In this document: piece by piece, positions 62,150 through 64,000 of the stretch | Layout: each line of letters opens with the position of its first letter | Numbering within the stretch: the stretch's first letter is position 1 | Origin: Spirochaetota bacterium | Lineage (GTDB): Bacteria > Spirochaetota > UBA4802 > UBA5550 | DNA length: 64,000 nt | Reading direction: 5' to 3' | NCBI GenBank assembly: GCA_017999915.1 | Contig: JAGNKX010000007.1 | Location: forward strand, 1 to 64,000 | Program-made: the position numbers and the translations under genes | Notes under the pieces: model-generated | Told to the model about the DNA's origin: nothing | Seen by the model: only the letters and a program-made list of their open reading frames with translations | The model's database searches: none

Positions 62150-63160
62150 TCATTTCATGCCAACGAATATTTTCCCGATCGGCAGTTTTCTTTCAATGAA
62201 TCTGGCAATCAATACGGGAATAAGCGCCCCGCACGAAAGCATGAGGATGAAACAAATATATTCATTGATGATATTAATCTGGTAGAGTATTCGGAAAAAA
62301 ATCTGCACGAACCATGACAGAAGATATATCTGGTATGAATAACCATCGATATATCCAAGAAATTTCCAGCCGTGATTGTCCATGAAGCATGCCAGTGAAA
62401 CAGAGAAGCATATACCAATGAACGCCGCAAAAAGCATCGGTATTTTTTCGGTGAGTTGCGGCAGAAATAAATTTACAAGTATAAGCGCCGTCAATGTTAT
62501 GAGGACAAGATGAATTTTTCCGCTCCGGTTGAGGCTTGCTTTGCATTGGGCAGCGGTAAGACAGCCGAGAAAAAAATAGAAGAAATAATCCATTGTTATC
62601 TGTAATCCGAAGACATTTGTGTATACAGGGTTGAAAATATTTAACAGCACCAAAGCGCCAATGACGGCCAGCGTGGCGACCAAACGGGTTTGATTTATCA
62701 TTGTCCTTAGAAACGGCGCCGCGATAAAGATAGAGAAAAGAACCGGCAGAAACCACATTGCTTTAATGGGATTTTCCGTGGGATAGATAATGCCGCGAAT
62801 ATATGTCACGAAGCTGAAATCGATGGGCCGGTTGGCGTACTTCGACAGAATCACCTTCGGAAAGAACGCCAGGGTGGAAAGCATAATGTACGGGATGAGC
62901 AGGCGTATGGCTTTATCCTTGATAAAAGAGACGTATCGTATGCTCCTGTCCCTGTTGCTGTGGATGAAAAGGTATCCCGATATGAACATGAACAATGGCA
63001 TATGGAAACTGTAAATAAAAGAGTGAAGCCAGATGATATCCGGAGGATAGGTGTCGATACTGCCTCGTGGAATACTGTGCCCCAAAACAACCAGCAGTAT
63101 GCCGAACGTCTGCAGGTTGAGTATGGACCGCAATTTGTCTGGGTTTACGGAGTTTGCCAT
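62150..63160 (-). CDS. Acyltransferase-3 family membrane protein
   Basis: The 336-residue integral membrane protein has about ten helices and the family motifs: LVVLGHSIPRGSI (catalytic His near residue 28), SFHMPLFMFISGYLF and the RLLIPY motif. Acyltransferase-3 proteins bring acyl groups from cytoplasmic CoA to the periplasm. It lacks the C-terminal SGNH domain found in OafA-like enzymes, but the next gene encodes exactly that domain. The two genes are probably co-transcribed and jointly acylate the polymer. Confidence 0.9.
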   Translation of the reverse strand: MANSVNPDKLRSILNLQTFGILLVVLGHSIPRGSIDTYPPDIIWLHSFIYSFHMPLFMFISGYLFIHSNRDRSIRYVSFIKDKAIRLLIPYIMLSTLAFFPKVILSKYANRPIDFSFVTYIRGIIYPTENPIKAMWFLPVLFSIFIAAPFLRTMINQTRLVATLAVIGALVLLNIFNPVYTNVFGLQITMDYFFYFFLGCLTAAQCKASLNRSGKIHLVLITLTALILVNLFLPQLTEKIPMLFAAFIGICFSVSLACFMDNHGWKFLGYIDGYSYQIYLLSWFVQIFFRILYQINIINEYICFILMLSCGALIPVLIARFIERKLPIGKIFVGMK

Positions 63161-63366
63161 TTTGTATATGAAGTAATGGGTTTATCGGCCTTGAATGAAT
63201 ATATGTATCCCTATTTTTTCCGGTCGAAAAGTCAATACTTTTCTGTCATGGAATTTGTGCCCCATTGATGGGTTGATAAAAAAACGATGCTCGGTCGGGC
63301 TATTGGAAAAAAACCGAACCGGCATCGCCGATGAAGAAAGCCGCTGTTTGATGAATCCAATAGAAT
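63161..63366. other. Intergenic region, no gene
   Basis: This gap lies between the acyltransferase gene (5' end) and the partial glycoside-hydrolase-like gene (3' end), all on the minus strand. It must contain the promoter of the acyltransferase/SGNH unit, but I could not fit a convincing box. Confidence 0.4.
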
Positions 63367-64000
63367 CTAGTTGTCTATCTTGTATATATGCAGTTCATAC
63401 GGTTCAAAATGATCATTGATTTTACCGTCGTTCATTGATATGACCCGGTTATCATTGAGCACCGATACGTTTTTAATGCCCGCTTCTCCTGCAATGGTTA
63501 TCTGCGCATTTACCGCCAGGCCATTCCTGTAGCTTGGGTTGCCGTCCCCCATGGCAAAAATAAATGTATCTCCCTCGTATCGCTTGGTCAGGGTGATAAC
63601 ATTCACCGGGCCGTCGGTAGATACTGTTGTGCCCGATATATCCGGTGATGTGAGGACTGCCTCGTAATTGCGAATGGATTCATTGGCCGCTTTGATTGCC
63701 GCTGGCATTCCCGGTTCAAGGAGAGCCGCGTAGGAACCTAATGAGTTAGGTGAAAAATCGTGGCAAAAATAAAGAATTCCCTTGGCGCCATTTATAACCA
63801 TGTTCCAGGCTATTGGCATAATATACGAAGGAGGCATTCGCTGGAACATCCAATTTGTGTTTGATGCATTAGTCCAGGGAGCTGACGCTTCGACAAAACC
63901 CCATACAGGGCGCATCCTGCCATAGTTCGCATATTTCCTTGTATTTCTCACCGCTCTTCCGTAAGTCCATATCCCGTGGTTTTCCGGGTTCTCCCATGGG
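63367..64000 (-). CDS. Secreted glycoside-hydrolase-like protein, paralogue B (5' end outside window)
   Basis: The frame runs without a stop to the last base of the window, reading ...WENPENHGIWTYGRAV before RNTRKY; the start lies beyond 64000. The visible 211 or so C-terminal residues match the C-terminal half of the protein at 56281-57606 at about 60% by eye. They share PVWGFVE, the MPIxWNMxINGAxGIxYFCHD segment, AALLEPGMP, FAMGDGN and the terminal beta domain. It is thus a duplicate on the opposite strand, at the other side of the flippase/acylation genes. An internal start at 63951 would cut the barrel and is rejected. Confidence 0.8.
   Translation of the reverse strand, partial: PWENPENHGIWTYGRAVRNTRKYANYGRMRPVWGFVEASAPWTNASNTNWMFQRMPPSYIMPIAWNMVINGAKGILYFCHDFSPNSLGSYAALLEPGMPAAIKAANESIRNYEAVLTSPDISGTTVSTDGPVNVITLTKRYEGDTFIFAMGDGNPSYRNGLAVNAQITIAGEAGIKNVSVLNDNRVISMNDGKINDHFEPYELHIYKIDN

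Noticed and set aside
63367-63951. A complete 194-codon gene starting at 63951
   Set aside because: The reading frame continues without a stop to the window edge and the residues before 63951 match the paralogue at 56281-57606. The gene is truncated by the window, not by a start.

Overview
The window looks like chromosome from a spirochaete-type bacterium, probably on the Leptospirales side or an uncultured relative. This is an inference. It rests on small lipoproteins with a short Asp-Thr-Lys tail followed by a leucine run, a FliS-type flagellar chaperone, several lipoproteins with relaxed lipoboxes, outer-membrane barrels ending in an aromatic residue, and two PAS/7TM-type sensor kinases. 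Core genes are GC-rich. From about 40.1 to 63 kb the sequence is clearly richer in A+T. I saw no rRNA or tRNA gene.

Layout. 0-1.5 kb: two small lipoproteins between short direct repeats that resemble insertion-sequence ends. 1.6-7 kb: a radical-SAM protein of the spore photoproduct lyase family, prfB followed by two unknown conserved genes, then fliS and a FlgN/FliT-like gene on the other strand. 7.3-13.8 kb: purC, a membrane-anchored unknown gene between two copies of a large palindromic repeat, and a tight proA-nadD-LCP-rsfS-lipoprotein-STAS run. 13.8-19.6 kb (minus strand): a YfcE-type phosphoesterase with a hybrid sensor kinase, and an Nramp-related transporter with a soluble MgtE-N/CBS partner. 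20-25.4 kb: a TMEM43-family protein, a membrane protein operon with two TIGR01777 epimerases (one fused to an SRPBCC domain), and a secreted acidic protein. 25.5-34.3 kb: ADP-forming acyl-CoA synthetase, FmdB-type zinc ribbon, PBP4-type peptidase, a second sensor kinase, a TPR protein, an outer-membrane barrel and a GIY-YIG/methyltransferase fusion. 34.5-40.1 kb: an MBL-fold hydrolase, a DUF559 endonuclease inside an array of 103-nt repeats, a class I adenylate cyclase and an unknown gene.

40.1-64 kb is a surface-polysaccharide locus. It has a polyprenyl-phosphate sugar transferase, a Wza-like export protein, a Wzz/Wzc-like protein with a ruined Walker A motif, a Wzy/WaaL-type polymerase or ligase, a polysaccharide pyruvyl transferase, a Wzx-type flippase, a separate acyltransferase-3 and SGNH pair, an outer-membrane barrel and a VanZ-LamG protein. 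It also has a one-module NRPS (C-A-PCP-TE) whose thioesterase carries Cys instead of Ser, a formylglycine-enzyme-like lipoprotein, and three secreted glycoside-hydrolase-like proteins, two of them close paralogues. Together these suggest a Wzy-type polymer carrying pyruvyl, acyl and perhaps amino-acid decoration.

The most unusual material is non-coding. The dispersed C-rich/G-rich repeat family (about 103 nt per unit, CCCCTCACCC ends) is arrayed on both sides of the DUF559 gene. A set of two-tier hairpins with apical AGGA/TCCT loops recurs inside and outside that family. Two short palindromic or near-unique words also recur far above chance: GGGTCAGAGC, and CCGATAGTTATCGG.
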